A DNA stretch of 14,216 bases, from assembly GCA_029974855.1 (NCBI GenBank), contig JARKQO010000565.1, positions 1-14,216 on the forward strand, written 5' to 3'. Origin of the DNA: Eubacteriales bacterium (GTDB lineage Bacteria; Bacillota_A; Clostridia; Christensenellales; Aristaeellaceae). Position 1 is the stretch's first letter, and every line of letters starts with the position of its first letter. Position numbers and translations under genes: made by a program. Shown piece by piece: positions 8,602-14,216 of this stretch. Below the pieces are notes generated by a model. It was not told the origin of the DNA, ran no database searches, and saw nothing but the letters and a program-made list of their open reading frames with translations.

Positions 8602-9363
8602 ATGCGCTTTACCGTGGAAACCAATGGGAACATCGCCCAAGGGGTGTACCGCATGGAGCTGACCGGGGACACCCGGGGCATTGCGCGGCCCGGGCAGTTT
8701 GTGCAGGTGTCCTTGCCGGGCTTTTACCTGCGCCGCCCCCTGTCGGTGTGCGACTGGGAGCCTGGGGAACAGGGGACTTTGACGCTGATCTACAAGACCC
8801 TGGGCCAGGGCACCTTGTCTATGAGCCGCCTGGAGCCCGGGGAGACTTTGGACCTGCTGACGGGCCTGGGCAACGGCTACGACCCGGAGGGCCAGGAGGA
8901 GGTGCGGGCCAGCCGGGCCCCGCTGCTGGTGGGGGGCGGGGTGGGCACGCCGCCGCTGTACGGCCTGGCGAAGGGGCTGCTGGCCTTGGGGAAGAAGCCC
9001 AAAGTGGCGCTGGGCTTTAACACCGCAGAAGAGGTTTTCTTGGACAGGGAGTTTGAGGCCTTGGGGCTTCCCGTGACCCTCTGCACCCTGGACGGCTCCG
9101 CCGGGGAAAAGGGCTTTGTTACCCGGGGCATGGAGGAACTGGCGGGAAAGTACGACTACGTTTTTGCCTGCGGCCCGGAGCCCATGCTGAAAGCCGTGCA
9201 CGCCTTGGCCGAAAGCATGGGTGTACCCGGCCAGTACAGCTTTGAGGAGCGGATGGCCTGCGGCTTCGGGGTGTGCATGGGCTGCTCCTGCGAAACCAAA
9301 TACGGCAGCAAGCGCATCTGCAAAGACGGGCCTGTGCTGCGGGGGGAGGAGATCAGATGGTAA
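8602..9363 (+). CDS. pyrK: Dihydroorotate dehydrogenase electron-transfer subunit (FAD, 2Fe-2S)
   Basis: Passes electrons from PyrD FMN through a [2Fe-2S] cluster and FAD to NAD+. Visible parts: ferredoxin-reductase-type FAD domain with [11 protein letters not shown]-binding domain with [10 protein letters not shown] and C-G-P-E-P-M-L, and a C-terminal cluster site C220-x4-C225-x2-C228...C240 with an extra C230, the same spacing as Bacillus PyrK. Start choice is uncertain. An ATG at 8581 overlaps the carB stop as ATGA but has no Shine-Dalgarno sequence; the ATG at 8602 has GGAGAG directly upstream, an AAGGGG further out, and gives M-R-F-T-V, which lines up with the known N-terminus. I prefer 8602 (253 residues); 8581 would add seven residues. 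Together with PyrD it forms the PyrD2K2 complex. Confidence 0.94.
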   Translation: MRFTVETNGNIAQGVYRMELTGDTRGIARPGQFVQVSLPGFYLRRPLSVCDWEPGEQGTLTLIYKTLGQGTLSMSRLEPGETLDLLTGLGNGYDPEGQEEVRASRAPLLVGGGVGTPPLYGLAKGLLALGKKPKVALGFNTAEEVFLDREFEALGLPVTLCTLDGSAGEKGFVTRGMEELAGKYDYVFACGPEPMLKAVHALAESMGVPGQYSFEERMACGFGVCMGCSCETKYGSKRICKDGPVLRGEEIRW

Positions 9364-10295
9364 GCGCCCGGGTGAACATGAAGGTGAACACCCAAGTGAA
9401 ATTATCCGGCTGGGTGCTGGACAACCCGGTGATGGCCGCCAGCGGCACCTTCGGCTACGGGGAGGAAATGCGGGAGTTCTACGACATCAACCTGCTGGGC
9501 AGCTTCTCCTTCAAGGGCACCACCTTGGAGCCCCGGTTCGGCAACCCCACCCCGCGCATTGCGGAATGCCCCGCCGGGATGCTGAACGCCGTGGGCCTCC
9601 AAAACCCCGGGGTGCGCCATGTGATCAGCCACGAGCTGCCGCGCCTTGCCACCTTCTTCCACAAGCCGGTGGTAGCCAACGTCAGCGGCTTTTCCCTGGA
9701 GGAATACGTGGAATGCTGCCGCCTGCTGGACGGCCAGCCCCAGGTGGGGATTCTGGAGGTGAACGTCAGCTGCCCCAACGTCCACGGGGGCGGCATGGCC
9801 TTTGGGATGCTGCCGGAAAGCGCCGCCCGGGTCACCAAGGCCGTGAAGGCCGTGACCACCAAGCCCGTGTACATCAAGCTGAGCCCCAACGCGGCGGACA
9901 TTGTGGCCGTGGCGAGGGCCTGCGAGGAAGCGGGGGCCGACGGGCTCTCCCTCATCAACACGCTGCTGGGGATGCGGATCGATTTGCGCAAGAGAAAGCC
10001 GCTGCTGGCCAATACCGTGGGGGGCCTGTCCGGCCCGGCGGTGCTGCCGGTGGCTTTGCGGATGGTGTACCAGGTGGCCCAGGCGGTGCGCATCCCCCTG
10101 ATGGGCATGGGGGGCGTGGCCACGGCGGAGGACGTGCTGGAGATGATGCTGGCGGGGGCCACTGCCGTCCAGGTGGGGGCCCAGAACCTGGTGGACCCCT
10201 ACGCCTGCCAGAGGATCGTTCAGGAATTGCCCCAGGCCATGGAGCGGTACGGAATCAGGGACTTGCAAGAAATCATAGGAGGTGCGTGGAAATGA
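9357..10295 (+). CDS. pyrD: Dihydroorotate dehydrogenase, class 1B catalytic subunit
   Basis: Oxidises dihydroorotate to orotate with FMN, fourth step of the pathway. The 312-residue TIM-barrel protein has FMN-binding K53 in [10 protein letters not shown], the substrate loop N-A-V-G-L-Q-N-P-G, and catalytic C139 in E-V-N-V-S-C-P-N-V. Cysteine (not serine) as the base marks class 1, and the partner pyrK next door marks subclass 1B, the NAD+-linked cytosolic form, which suits an organism without a need for quinones. The start at 9357 overlaps the end of pyrK by 7 bp and has GGGGAGGAG a few bases upstream; a further in-frame ATG at 9378 is possible but lacks a good ribosome-binding site. The stop overlaps the pyrF start as ATGA. 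Confidence 0.97.
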   Translation: MVSARVNMKVNTQVKLSGWVLDNPVMAASGTFGYGEEMREFYDINLLGSFSFKGTTLEPRFGNPTPRIAECPAGMLNAVGLQNPGVRHVISHELPRLATFFHKPVVANVSGFSLEEYVECCRLLDGQPQVGILEVNVSCPNVHGGGMAFGMLPESAARVTKAVKAVTTKPVYIKLSPNAADIVAVARACEEAGADGLSLINTLLGMRIDLRKRKPLLANTVGGLSGPAVLPVALRMVYQVAQAVRIPLMGMGGVATAEDVLEMMLAGATAVQVGAQNLVDPYACQRIVQELPQAMERYGIRDLQEIIGGAWK

Positions 10296-10993
10296 GCAGG
10301 GGAGACGTGATCATCGCGCTGGACTTTCCGGGGGCCCAGGACGTATACGCCTTTTTGGACCGGTTTCAACAGGACAAGCCCTACGTGAAGGTGGGCATGG
10401 AGCTGTTCTACGCCGAGGGGCCGGGGATTCTCCGGGAGATCAAGGCCCGGGGCCACAAAATCTTTCTGGACTTGAAGCTCCACGACATCCCCAACACCGT
10501 GAAAAGCGCCATGCGGTCCATCTCCAAGCTGGAGGTGGACATGACCAACCTTCACGCGGCGGGAACCGTCGACATGATGAAGGCGGCCCTGGAGGGCCTG
10601 ACCCGGCCCGACGGCACACGGCCTTTGCTGCTGGCCGTGACCCAGCTTACCTCCACCAGTGAGGAGCGGATGCGGCGGGAGCTGCTGATTGCCGCCACCA
10701 TGGAGGAAACCGTGGCCCACTATGCCAGAAACGCCAAGGAAGCGGGGCTGGACGGGGTGGTGTGCTCCCCCCTGGAGGCCCGGCTGGTGAAGGAGGCCTG
10801 CGGGGCGGCCTTCCTCACCGTGACCCCGGGTATCCGCTTCGGGGACTCGGCGGCGGACGACCAGGCCCGGATCATGACCCCCGCCAAGGCCCGGCTGGGG
10901 GGCAGCGACTTTATCGTGGTGGGGCGGCCCATCACCCAGGCCCAGGACCCGGTGGAGGCGTACCGGCGGTGTATCGAAGAATTTGGGGGCTGA
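10292..10993 (+). CDS. pyrF: Orotidine 5'-phosphate decarboxylase
   Basis: Converts OMP to UMP, the last step. The 233-residue protein has the group I signature I-I-A-L-D-F-P at the N-terminus, the catalytic charge network D60-L-K62-L-H-D65-I-P in strand 3, T-P-G-I-R-F in the phosphate loop region and V-V-G-R-P-I-T, whose Arg holds the phosphate. The start is given by AGGAGGT (10277-10283), 8 bases upstream, and by the 4-bp ATGA overlap with pyrD. The stop codon lies in the loop of a tight GC hairpin (see 10985-11010). Nothing unusual in the protein. Confidence 0.97.
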   Translation: MSRGDVIIALDFPGAQDVYAFLDRFQQDKPYVKVGMELFYAEGPGILREIKARGHKIFLDLKLHDIPNTVKSAMRSISKLEVDMTNLHAAGTVDMMKAALEGLTRPDGTRPLLLAVTQLTSTSEERMRRELLIAATMEETVAHYARNAKEAGLDGVVCSPLEARLVKEACGAAFLTVTPGIRFGDSAADDQARIMTPAKARLGGSDFIVVGRPITQAQDPVEAYRRCIEEFGG

Positions 10994-11010
10994 GCCCCCG
11001 GGCACTTTTT
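10985..11010 (+). terminator. Hairpin over the pyrF stop with T-run; possible weak internal terminator
   Basis: GGGGGC (10985-10990) pairs with GCCCCC (10994-10999), leaving exactly the TGA stop of pyrF as a three-base loop. A T5 run (11006-11010) follows, but six bases separate it from the stem, so termination would be inefficient. It may lower expression of pyrE, pyrB and pyrI relative to upstream genes, or mark an mRNA end after processing. Translating ribosomes at the stop codon would melt it. Confidence 0.35.
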
Positions 11011-11047
11011 GAGGGATCACCGAAGCAGACATAAGGAGGTTTTCTTC

Positions 11048-11683
11048 ATGGAACAACAAATCGCCCGGGCGCTGCTGTCCATCGGCGCGGTATTTCTGCG
11101 GCCCCGGGAGCCCTTTACCTGGGCCAGCGGCATCCAGAGCCCCATCTACTGCGACAACCGGCTCACCCTCACCGCCCCCGCCGTGCGGGACCAGGTGGAG
11201 GGAGGGCTCATGGCCTTGGTGAAGCGGGAGTACCCGGACTGTGAGGTGCTGATGGGCACCAGCACGGCGGGCATCGCCCACGCCGCCATCGTGGCCCACC
11301 TGATGGGCCTGCCCATGGGCTACGTGCGCTCCGGGGCCAAGGACCATGGCCGGGCCAACCAGATCGAGGGGAAGCTGGAAAAGGGCCAGAAGGTGGTGGT
11401 GGTCGAGGATTTGATCTCCACCGGGGGCAGCGTCATCGAGGTGGTGGAGGTCCTGCGGGAGGCCGGAGCCAACGTTTTGGGCATCGCCAGCATCTTCACC
11501 TACGGCATGCAAAAGGGCATCGACCGGCTGGCCCAGGCCAACGTGAAGAACGTGAGCCTGTGCACCTTTGACACCTTGGCCCGGGTGGCGGCGGATACGG
11601 GCTACATCCAGCCGGGCCAGGTACGCCAGCTGATTCGCTTCCGGGACAACCCAAGCGATCCCTCCTGGATGGAGGAGGCCTGA
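11048..11683 (+). CDS. pyrE: Orotate phosphoribosyltransferase
   Basis: Joins orotate to PRPP to give OMP, the substrate of PyrF just upstream. The 211-residue type I phosphoribosyltransferase has the PRPP-binding loop V-V-V-V-E120-D121-L-I-S-T-G-G-S, the dimer-exchange Lys/Arg region around R-S-G-A-K-D-H-G-R, and an N-terminal F-T-W-A-S-G-I-Q-S-P-I-Y-C-D hood that binds orotate. The start at 11048 follows AAGGAGG (11034-11040) by 7 bases; an in-frame ATG at 11009 would lie upstream of that site and is rejected. It is 54 bp from pyrF and 55 bp from pyrB, the only two non-overlapping junctions in the operon. Confidence 0.97.
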   Translation: MEQQIARALLSIGAVFLRPREPFTWASGIQSPIYCDNRLTLTAPAVRDQVEGGLMALVKREYPDCEVLMGTSTAGIAHAAIVAHLMGLPMGYVRSGAKDHGRANQIEGKLEKGQKVVVVEDLISTGGSVIEVVEVLREAGANVLGIASIFTYGMQKGIDRLAQANVKNVSLCTFDTLARVAADTGYIQPGQVRQLIRFRDNPSDPSWMEEA

Positions 11684-11689
11684 GCGCCC

Positions 11690-11703
11690 GGCGGCCATCC
11701 GCC
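11690..11703 (+). other. Small GC hairpin between pyrE and pyrB
   Basis: GGCGG (11690-11694) and CCGCC (11699-11703) form a 5-bp stem with a CCAT loop, 6 bases after the pyrE stop. No T-run follows. Weak alone; noted because the other non-overlapping junctions also carry hairpins at or near the stop codon. Confidence 0.2.
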
Positions 11704-11724
11704 CCAAAAGCCCCATCAACCCAT

Positions 11725-11731
11725 AAGGAGG
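11725..11731 (+). promoter_or_regulatory. Ribosome-binding site that decides the pyrB start
   Basis: AAGGAGG ends one base before an ATG at 11733, too close to serve it, and 7 bases before the next in-frame ATG at 11739. The second ATG is therefore taken as the start. Confidence 0.75.
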
Positions 11732-11738
11732 CATGCCC

Positions 11739-12653
11739 ATGCGCCATCTGTTGGACATCGTAGACCTTTCCATCCAGGAGATCGACGAGCTGCTGGACGT
11801 GGCGGACCACATCATCGCCCATCCCCGGGAATACCGGGACAGGATGAAATACAAGAAGCTGGCCACCTTGTTTTTCGAGCCCAGCACCCGCACCCGCCTT
11901 TCCTTTGAGGCGGCCATGATGGAGCTGGGGGGGAACGTGCTGGGCTTTTCCTCGGCGGACAGCAGCTCCGCCACCAAGGGGGAAAGCGTGGCGGACACCA
12001 TCCGCACCGTGGAATGCTACGCGGACATCATCGCCATGCGCCACCCCAAGGAGGGGGCCCCCACCGTGGCGGCCCAGGTGTCCCACGTGCCCATCATCAA
12101 CGCCGGGGACGGGGGCCACAACCACCCCACCCAGACCCTCACGGACCTGCTGACCATCCGCAGGGAAAAGGGGCGCTTGAACCAGCTGGTGGTGGGCATG
12201 TGCGGGGATTTGCAGTTTGGCCGCACCGTCCACAGCCTGATGAACGCCATGGCCCGGTACAAGAGCATCCGCTTCGTGCTGATCTCCCCCCAGGAGCTGC
12301 GCATTCCCGACTACCTGCGGGAGGGCATGCGCAAGGCCGGGGTCCCCTTCACCGAGGTGGAGAAGCTGGAGGACGTGATCGGCACCTTAGACATCCTGTA
12401 CATGACCCGGGTGCAGAAGGAGCGCTTCTTCAACGAGGCGGACTACGTGCGCCTGAAGGACAGCTACATTTTGGACCCGGAGAAGCTGAGCCGGGCCCGA
12501 AAGGATTTGTGCGTGATGCACCCCCTGCCCAGGGTCAACGAGATCAGCCGGGCCGTGGACACCGATAAACGGGCGGCCTACTTCCGCCAGATGCTCAACG
12601 GCAAGTTTGTGCGCATGGCGCTGATTCTGAAGCTGTTGGAGGAAGAAGCATGA
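11739..12653 (+). CDS. pyrB: Aspartate carbamoyltransferase, catalytic chain
   Basis: Transfers carbamoyl from carbamoyl phosphate to aspartate, the committed step. The 304-residue protein shows the carbamoyl-phosphate site S49-T-R-T-R53, the 80s loop with S77 and K80-G-E-S that reaches into the neighbouring subunit's active site, R101-H102-P, H129-P-T-Q132, and the aspartate-domain H-P-L-P-R motif near the C-terminus. These match the Escherichia coli-type class B catalytic chain that works with PyrI, rather than the free Bacillus-type trimer. Unlike the Bacillus operon, where pyrB precedes pyrC, it is second last here and sits with pyrI (ATGA overlap). Ornithine carbamoyltransferase is excluded by the motifs and the pyrI partner. 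Confidence 0.97.
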   Translation: MRHLLDIVDLSIQEIDELLDVADHIIAHPREYRDRMKYKKLATLFFEPSTRTRLSFEAAMMELGGNVLGFSSADSSSATKGESVADTIRTVECYADIIAMRHPKEGAPTVAAQVSHVPIINAGDGGHNHPTQTLTDLLTIRREKGRLNQLVVGMCGDLQFGRTVHSLMNAMARYKSIRFVLISPQELRIPDYLREGMRKAGVPFTEVEKLEDVIGTLDILYMTRVQKERFFNEADYVRLKDSYILDPEKLSRARKDLCVMHPLPRVNEISRAVDTDKRAAYFRQMLNGKFVRMALILKLLEEEA

Positions 12654-13072
12654 ACATTGACAGCATTCAAAACGGGTACGTGATCGACCACATCCAGGCG
12701 GGGCGCAGCATGGAAATTTACCGCACGTTGGGCCTGGACAGCCTGGACTGCTGCGTGGCCATCATTAAAAACGTCAAGTCCGCCCGGATGGGCAAAAAGG
12801 ATATCATCAAGGTGGACGAGGAAATCTCCCTGGACTTGGAGATGCTGGGCTACATCGACCCGGGCATCACCGTCAACGTGATCCGCAACGGCGAACGGGT
12901 GCAAAAAAAGCACCTGGCTTTGCCCCAGGAGGTGGTGAACGTGATCCGCTGCAAAAACCCCCGCTGCATCACCCAGGTGGAGCGGGAGGTGGACCAGATT
13001 TTCTTTTTGGCCGACCAGGAGAAGCAGACCTACCGCTGCCGGTACTGCGAGACGGCCCACAAACGGGGGTAG
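12650..13072 (+). CDS. pyrI: Aspartate carbamoyltransferase, regulatory chain
   Basis: Binds nucleotides (CTP/UTP inhibit and ATP activates in E. coli) and zinc, and links catalytic trimers into the allosteric holoenzyme. The 140-residue protein is slightly shorter than the E. coli chain. The N-terminal nucleotide-binding domain covers about residues 1-95 (I-D-H-I-Q-A-G-R-S and [14 protein letters not shown] stretches); the C-terminal zinc domain has C101-x4-C106 and C130-x2-C133, all four ligands present. The start overlaps the pyrB stop as ATGA with GGAGGAAG upstream, which should give close to equal amounts of the two chains. It is the last gene of the operon, 12 bp from the stop of a convergent small gene. 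The actual effector response cannot be read from sequence. Confidence 0.96.
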   Translation: MNIDSIQNGYVIDHIQAGRSMEIYRTLGLDSLDCCVAIIKNVKSARMGKKDIIKVDEEISLDLEMLGYIDPGITVNVIRNGERVQKKHLALPQEVVNVIRCKNPRCITQVEREVDQIFFLADQEKQTYRCRYCETAHKRG

Positions 13073-13084
13073 GGCCGGTTTGGC

Positions 13085-13309
13085 CTATTGCCGGTAGAAC
13101 CCGGGGACCCCGTCGTGGAGGCTTTTCACCGTGTGGCGCAGCCGGTGCTCCCGGTCCGCCTCATCCCAGCTGCCGTCCAAATAGTCGAAAATACCTTTGC
13201 GCTCGTCGTCTCCCAGGCCGTGGAAGTGGTTGAGGGCCAAGGCGTCGCCGGCCAGCAGCGCGCCCAGGCCCATGGGAAAACCCCCGCCGGATCCAATACC
13301 GCCATACAT
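13085..13309 (-). CDS. Small uncharacterised protein, 74 residues
   Basis: Probably a real gene. The ATG at 13309 has AAGGAGTG 8 bases upstream; a GTG at 13318 in the same frame would overlap that site. The protein opens with a Gly-rich stretch (M-Y-G-G-I-G-S-G-G-G-F-P-M-G-L-G), followed by a predicted helix (A-L-L-A-G-D-A-L-A-L-N-H-F-H-G-L) and a charged region (D-D-E-R-K-G-I-F-D-Y-L-D-G) ending in R-H-T-V-K-S-L-H-D-G. From memory this layout (M-G-x-A-L-A-x-N-x-x-A-M-x-x-F-x-x-L, then a C-terminal V-x-S-L) resembles short conserved proteins of unknown function in clostridia; I cannot confirm that by search. It lies 63 bp after the TraX-like gene on the same strand, with no terminator between, so it is likely cotranscribed. 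Its start codon region falls in a long inverted repeat. No function is assigned. Confidence 0.6.
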   Translation of the reverse strand: MYGGIGSGGGFPMGLGALLAGDALALNHFHGLGDDERKGIFDYLDGSWDEADREHRLRHTVKSLHDGVPGFYRQ

Positions 13310-13356
13310 ACGCTTCACTCCTTTTCAGGGAATGAAGATAGTATGGCGGTTTTTTT
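13298..13356 (+). terminator. Long hairpin with T7 tract, plus-strand terminator
   Basis: ACCGCCATAC (13298-13307) pairs perfectly with GTATGGCGGT (13341-13350), followed by seven T's (13350-13356). The 33-base interior holds a second stem: CTTCA (13313-13317) with TGAAG (13333-13337), then TCC with GGA. On the plus strand this is a convincing intrinsic terminator and the first one after pyrI, 226 bp past its stop. On the minus strand the same repeat pairs the leader of the small gene with its start codon and codons 2-4, enclosing the ribosome-binding site in the loop. Confidence 0.65.
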
Positions 13357-13372
13357 CCATGGATATGCCCTG

Positions 13373-14161
13373 TCAGAACCCAATCAGCAGCTGGTCCCAG
13401 GCGATCCCCTGCACCAGCATCCGCAGGGCGATGATCACCACCAGGTGGGCCGGGTACAGGGCATAGCCCAGCCACTGGGGCATTTTCAGCCGGGTGTGGG
13501 TGGGCAAGGCGATCAGCGGCAAGGACAGCCACACCATGCCCTGTACCCTGAACAGGGGGCTCAGGGCCGTGCCCAGGCCCGGCCAGTCCAAAAAGGGCAG
13601 GGGCCAGCCAAACAGCTGCCTCACCGCGCCGCTGCCCGCGCCCCAGAACAAGGCGTAGGCCAAATAGGCGGCGATGAGCCCCGGGCGGTTTTGCCGGGCC
13701 CCGTACAGCACCAAAATGAAGGTGAGGCCCATCCACCCGTAGTCCACCCGCACAAAGCCCAGCAGGACGTAGCACAGGGCCGGGGCCCACAGCTGGCTCA
13801 GCATCCACCGCTTTTGGATGCCCACAATGGCCACCAGCCCGATCAGCAGCGAAAACAGGATGTTCAAATCCTGCCAGGAATGGGACAGGGCCATCATGTA
13901 CAAAGGCTGGGAGATAACCCCCAGCAGCAGCAGCCGGAGCCCGTAGCGCAGCGGGCTCCGGGTTTTTTCGCTGCCCACCACCAGGCACCAGGCGTACAGG
14001 GGGAAGGCGATCCGCCCGATGATCCGCAGCTCGGGGACGCCCGCCAGGACCGTGGCGCCTATGTGGTCGATGAGCATAAAGACAAGGGCTAAGACCTTTA
14101 AGAAGGAAGTGTCCAGGTTGCCCGCCAGCTTGGAGTTTCGCCTGTCCCGCGCCGCGTCCAT
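13373..14161 (-). CDS. TraX-family integral membrane protein
   Basis: A 262-residue polytopic membrane protein. The N-terminal L-K-V-L-A-L-V-F-M-L-I-D-H-I-G-A (residues 21-36, with D32-H33), the G-R-I-A-F-P-L-Y-A-W helix and the C-terminal Y-A-L-Y-P-A-H-L motif are typical of the TraX family. About eight to nine hydrophobic segments are visible, separated by short basic loops. The plasmid F TraX acetylates the pilin N-terminus; chromosomal relatives in Firmicutes have no established substrate, and no pilus or conjugation gene lies nearby, so only a possible acyltransferase-like role can be inferred. The start at 14161 is chosen because AAGGAGGG lies 6 bases upstream; an in-frame codon at 14191 would fall inside the promoter. 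The small gene follows on the same strand. Confidence 0.85.
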   Translation of the reverse strand: MDAARDRRNSKLAGNLDTSFLKVLALVFMLIDHIGATVLAGVPELRIIGRIAFPLYAWCLVVGSEKTRSPLRYGLRLLLLGVISQPLYMMALSHSWQDLNILFSLLIGLVAIVGIQKRWMLSQLWAPALCYVLLGFVRVDYGWMGLTFILVLYGARQNRPGLIAAYLAYALFWGAGSGAVRQLFGWPLPFLDWPGLGTALSPLFRVQGMVWLSLPLIALPTHTRLKMPQWLGYALYPAHLVVIIALRMLVQGIAWDQLLIGF

Positions 14162-14189
14162 AGGGTGCCCTCCTTGTGTTTCTAGGCGC

Positions 14190-14195
14190 ATTATA
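14190..14195 (-). promoter_or_regulatory. -10 element upstream of the TraX-family gene
   Basis: A perfect TATAAT on the minus strand, with a start expected near 14183 and a leader of about 20 bases that contains the AAGGAGGG site. The -35 element would lie at the edge of or beyond the window, so it cannot be judged. Confidence 0.5.
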
Positions 14196-14216
14196 GCACG
14201 AAGCAGGGCGTTGCGC

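Noticed and set aside
13070..13087. Imperfect palindrome formed by the two convergent stop codons as a bidirectional terminator
   Set aside because: The stem is short, has a bulge and has no T-run on either strand.
13088..14092. 334-codon open frame on the plus strand, rich in Gln, His and Pro
   Set aside because: It is antisense to the TraX-family gene and the small gene; its composition is typical of reverse-strand frames in GC-rich DNA.

Overview
The window looks like a chromosomal segment of a GC-rich Gram-positive anaerobe of the Clostridia, most likely a gut Oscillospiraceae/Ruminococcaceae-type bacterium. The evidence is: strong AAGGAGG ribosome-binding sites in front of most genes, a PyrK plus class-1B PyrD pair (the NAD-linked dihydroorotate dehydrogenase typical of Firmicutes), a pyrC-carA-carB-pyrK-pyrD-pyrF-pyrE order that matches the Bacillus pyr operon core, a BspA-type leucine-rich-repeat secreted protein and an orphan TraX-family membrane protein. 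The genus is inferred from gene content, not proven.

Layout. (1) 1-1177, plus strand: a Mn-type superoxide dismutase (its first base or two lie outside the window) and a Dps/ferritin-like protein form an oxidative-stress pair that ends at a perfect 12-bp intrinsic terminator. (2) 1249-2784, minus strand: a secreted protein with BspA-type repeats encoded by five tandem 69-bp units and an unrecognised C-terminal half. (3) 2785-3057: a 273-bp divergent control region with a good promoter in each direction and a small palindrome at the predicted start of the pyr transcript. (4) 3058-13072, plus strand: nine genes (pyrC, carA, carB, pyrK, pyrD, pyrF, pyrE, pyrB, pyrI) that encode every enzyme needed to make UMP from bicarbonate, glutamine, aspartate and PRPP, plus the regulatory chain of aspartate carbamoyltransferase. 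(5) 13085-14161, minus strand: a TraX-family membrane protein followed by a 74-codon unrecognised protein, convergent with the pyr operon. A long hairpin with seven T's lies between them, oriented to stop pyr readthrough.

How the genes work together. CarAB makes carbamoyl phosphate, PyrB (controlled by PyrI) joins it to aspartate, PyrC closes the ring, PyrD with PyrK oxidises dihydroorotate and passes electrons to NAD+, PyrE adds ribose phosphate and PyrF decarboxylates OMP to UMP. Six of the eight junctions overlap, so translation is probably coupled. No pyrR, pyrP or recognisable PyrR leader lies in the window, so control of transcription must come from something else, while PyrI provides control of enzyme activity.

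Most of the window is well-known housekeeping content. I did not find a convincing new multi-gene system. The parts that merit a second look are the structured RNA at gene ends (stop codons sitting in hairpin triloops), the antisense terminator over the small gene, the pyrC leader palindrome, and the unknown half of the repeat protein.
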